Source of the DNA: Chryseobacterium sp.
GTDB lineage: Bacteria; Bacteroidota; Bacteroidia; Flavobacteriales; Weeksellaceae
DNA length: 7,848 nucleotides
Assembly: GCA_003852805.1 (NCBI GenBank)
Contig: RDDY01000151.1
Span: 1 to 7,848, forward strand
Direction of reading: 5' to 3'
A program made the translations under genes and the position numbers. Below are positions 6,629-7,848 of the stretch, piece after piece (the stretch's first letter is position 1; each line of letters opens with the position of its first letter). The notes below the pieces were generated by a model. That model had not been told where the DNA came from and ran no database searches. It worked only from the letters and a program-made list of their open reading frames with translations.

Positions 6629-7620
6629 AATTGTCTCTTATACTTCCGGTTTATAACGCTGAAAAAACACTTCGTAAAACAGTTGAAAGTGTCTTGACTC
6701 AGAAGAATCATCATTTGGACTTCGAACTCCTGATAGTTAATGACGGTTCAACAGACAACAGCTGGCAGATAATCCGGGATTTTTGCAATGCTGAAAGTAG
6801 GATCAAGAGCTTTAGTCGTGAGAATGTCGGCGTTTACAAGACGCGCAATTTTGCGCTGGCGAGGGCGACAGGGGATTATATTTGGATGATTGACGCGGAT
6901 GACCATATTGCGCAGAATGCCTTTCAATTTATTGGTCGTAAGCTAGCCGGCGTACTGCCGGACGTCCTTAGTTTGGGTTATGGAGAGGGTTCCCCAACCA
7001 AAGAAGGTTACCGTCTGCACAGCGTCCCTAGTGAACGTCCGCTTTCCGGTCTCGAATATCTATCAAGTAATGACGGCAGATTATATCTTTGGAGCCATAT
7101 CTATCGTCGCGCATTTCTTGAAGCAAACGATATCCGATTTCCGGGATGCTCCTATAGTTTGGAAGATTTTTATTTCAATATGCGGGTCTTTACCAGCAAT
7201 CCTGTTGTAGAATTGATTGCGGAGCCAGTATATTATTATGAATTTAATGAAGGTTCTATTTCTAAGAAAGCAACTCTCGAGAACCGTATGCGACAATTGG
7301 AAAGTTCCATTAATCTTCATTGCTCTTTATTGGAATTATATAATCAGCAGACTGATGATTTAGCAATGAAGAAAGTAGTAAAAGCCAAAATGAACCACTC
7401 GGTTTTGGGGTTGTTTTTTTCGCTTCTTAAGGAGAACTATCCGCTACATATAACAATAGATACATACCGGCGATATAGAGCATTAGGACTGATTCCGTTG
7501 GAGCAGCTGGATAAGCGCCAGAGGATATATGCTTTCAATGCTTGTGTAAATAGGCGTTGGCCTCTATTAATGTTCAGTTATCTTAATAATCTTTTGCGCC
7601 CGGGAAGAGTGCCTCGTTAA
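6616..7620 (+). CDS. Family 2 glycosyltransferase (second of two)
   Basis: A second GT-A fold glycosyltransferase, 334 residues, expected to act on the same lipid-linked unit. It shows LSLILPVYNAEKTLRKTVES at the N-terminus, VNDGSTDNSW near residue 38, ENVGVYKTRNFALARATGDY, and the metal-binding IDADDH with Asp93, Asp95 and Asp96. A conserved-looking YSLEDFYFNMRVF block near residue 178 fits the region of the catalytic base in family 2 enzymes. The ATG at 6616 lies inside the end of the first transferase gene (13-bp overlap), so the two are probably translated together. The two proteins share the domain type but differ through most of their length, so this is not a recent duplication. No membrane segments are evident. 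Linkage and sugar cannot be assigned. Confidence 0.9.
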   Translation: MRTIKLSLILPVYNAEKTLRKTVESVLTQKNHHLDFELLIVNDGSTDNSWQIIRDFCNAESRIKSFSRENVGVYKTRNFALARATGDYIWMIDADDHIAQNAFQFIGRKLAGVLPDVLSLGYGEGSPTKEGYRLHSVPSERPLSGLEYLSSNDGRLYLWSHIYRRAFLEANDIRFPGCSYSLEDFYFNMRVFTSNPVVELIAEPVYYYEFNEGSISKKATLENRMRQLESSINLHCSLLELYNQQTDDLAMKKVVKAKMNHSVLGLFFSLLKENYPLHITIDTYRRYRALGLIPLEQLDKRQRIYAFNACVNRRWPLLMFSYLNNLLRPGRVPR

Positions 7621-7673
7621 AAATTTGTTATATTTTATTGCTCGATGGCACGTATATCTTTACCGCAAATTAA

Positions 7674-7848
7674 ATGTTGACTTATCTAATTCTTCTCCTT
7701 TTGTTTCTCGTCGGCTTGTTTATCGAGCGCGGCATCTCTCGGCGTACGGCAGTCGCCTACCTGTGGGGTATCGGTATGTTGGCTCTGGCCGTCAGCGGTT
7801 TCCGGGACATGATCGGCGGCTACGACGTCTATATCTACGGCGAGGTCT
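7674..7848 (+). CDS. EpsG-like membrane protein, probable polysaccharide polymerase (3' end outside window)
   Basis: Fifty-eight codons are visible and the frame is open to the window edge. The predicted protein begins MLTYLILLLLFLVGLFIERG, a membrane segment. After a short loop comes a second one, YLWGIGMLALAVSGF, then RDMIGGYDVYIYGEV. The layout of two short hydrophobic stretches followed by an FRD...GGYDVYxY-type sequence resembles EpsG-family proteins, which act like Wzy in polymerising repeat units in the periplasm. A flippase and transferases just upstream fit that role, since no other polymerase is seen. Base composition jumps back to GC-rich (38 G/C in 7741-7800), unlike the preceding three genes. 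The 53-bp gap upstream contains an 11-codon ORF at 7645-7680 that overlaps this start; nothing supports it as a gene. The family call rests on a short N-terminus only. Confidence 0.65.
   Translation, partial: MLTYLILLLLFLVGLFIERGISRRTAVAYLWGIGMLALAVSGFRDMIGGYDVYIYGEV

Noticed and set aside
7645..7680. 11-codon ORF in the gap before the EpsG-like gene
   Set aside because: Too short to assess, no recognisable motif, and overlaps the more convincing ATG at 7674.

Overview
The window is part of a surface-polysaccharide locus (capsule or O-antigen type), with every recognised gene on the + strand. It probably comes from a Bacteroidales-type member of the Bacteroidota. The grounds are the near absence of Shine-Dalgarno sequences, A-rich start contexts, a four-helix-bundle (S23/IVP-type) gene inside the cluster, and an EpsG-like ORF at the right edge. 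The phylum call is inference from style and gene content; genus cannot be fixed.

Left block (1-4166, moderately to strongly GC-rich): genes for nucleotide-sugar supply. They are a TviC/WbpP-type UDP-HexNAc 4-epimerase cut by the left edge, a small four-helix-bundle protein, a TviB/WbpO-type UDP-HexNAc 6-dehydrogenase and a Ugd/KfiD-type UDP-glucose 6-dehydrogenase. Gaps are 2 to 27 bp, so this looks like one transcript. TviB plus TviC chemistry would turn UDP-GlcNAc into UDP-GalNAcA (through UDP-GlcNAcA or UDP-GalNAc), and Ugd would supply UDP-GlcA. The polymer is therefore probably acidic.

Middle block (4227-7620, clearly AT-richer): a WzxC-type flippase followed by two family-2 glycosyltransferases with overlapping ends. 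These would assemble the repeat unit on its lipid carrier and move it across the inner membrane. Right edge (7674-7848, GC-rich again): the first 58 codons of a membrane protein resembling EpsG-type polymerases, which would polymerise the unit. The composition steps suggest a mosaic cassette, as is common for serotype-determining regions.

The most unusual feature lies inside the TviB-like dehydrogenase (1489-2979). The protein is about 70 residues longer than usual. The excess is in an N-terminal extension and two loop insertions encoded by short tandem repeats, a 7-bp unit at 1774-1858 and an 8-bp unit at 2788-2843. Neither unit length is divisible by three, yet both keep all three + frames free of stops. 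Gain or loss of one unit would shift the frame of a conserved sugar-dehydrogenase gene, so a phase-variation role is worth testing, although the repeats are short and imperfect. I saw no tRNA, rRNA, CRISPR array, insertion sequence or convincing terminator. Apart from the repeats, this is a recognisable type of locus rather than a new system.
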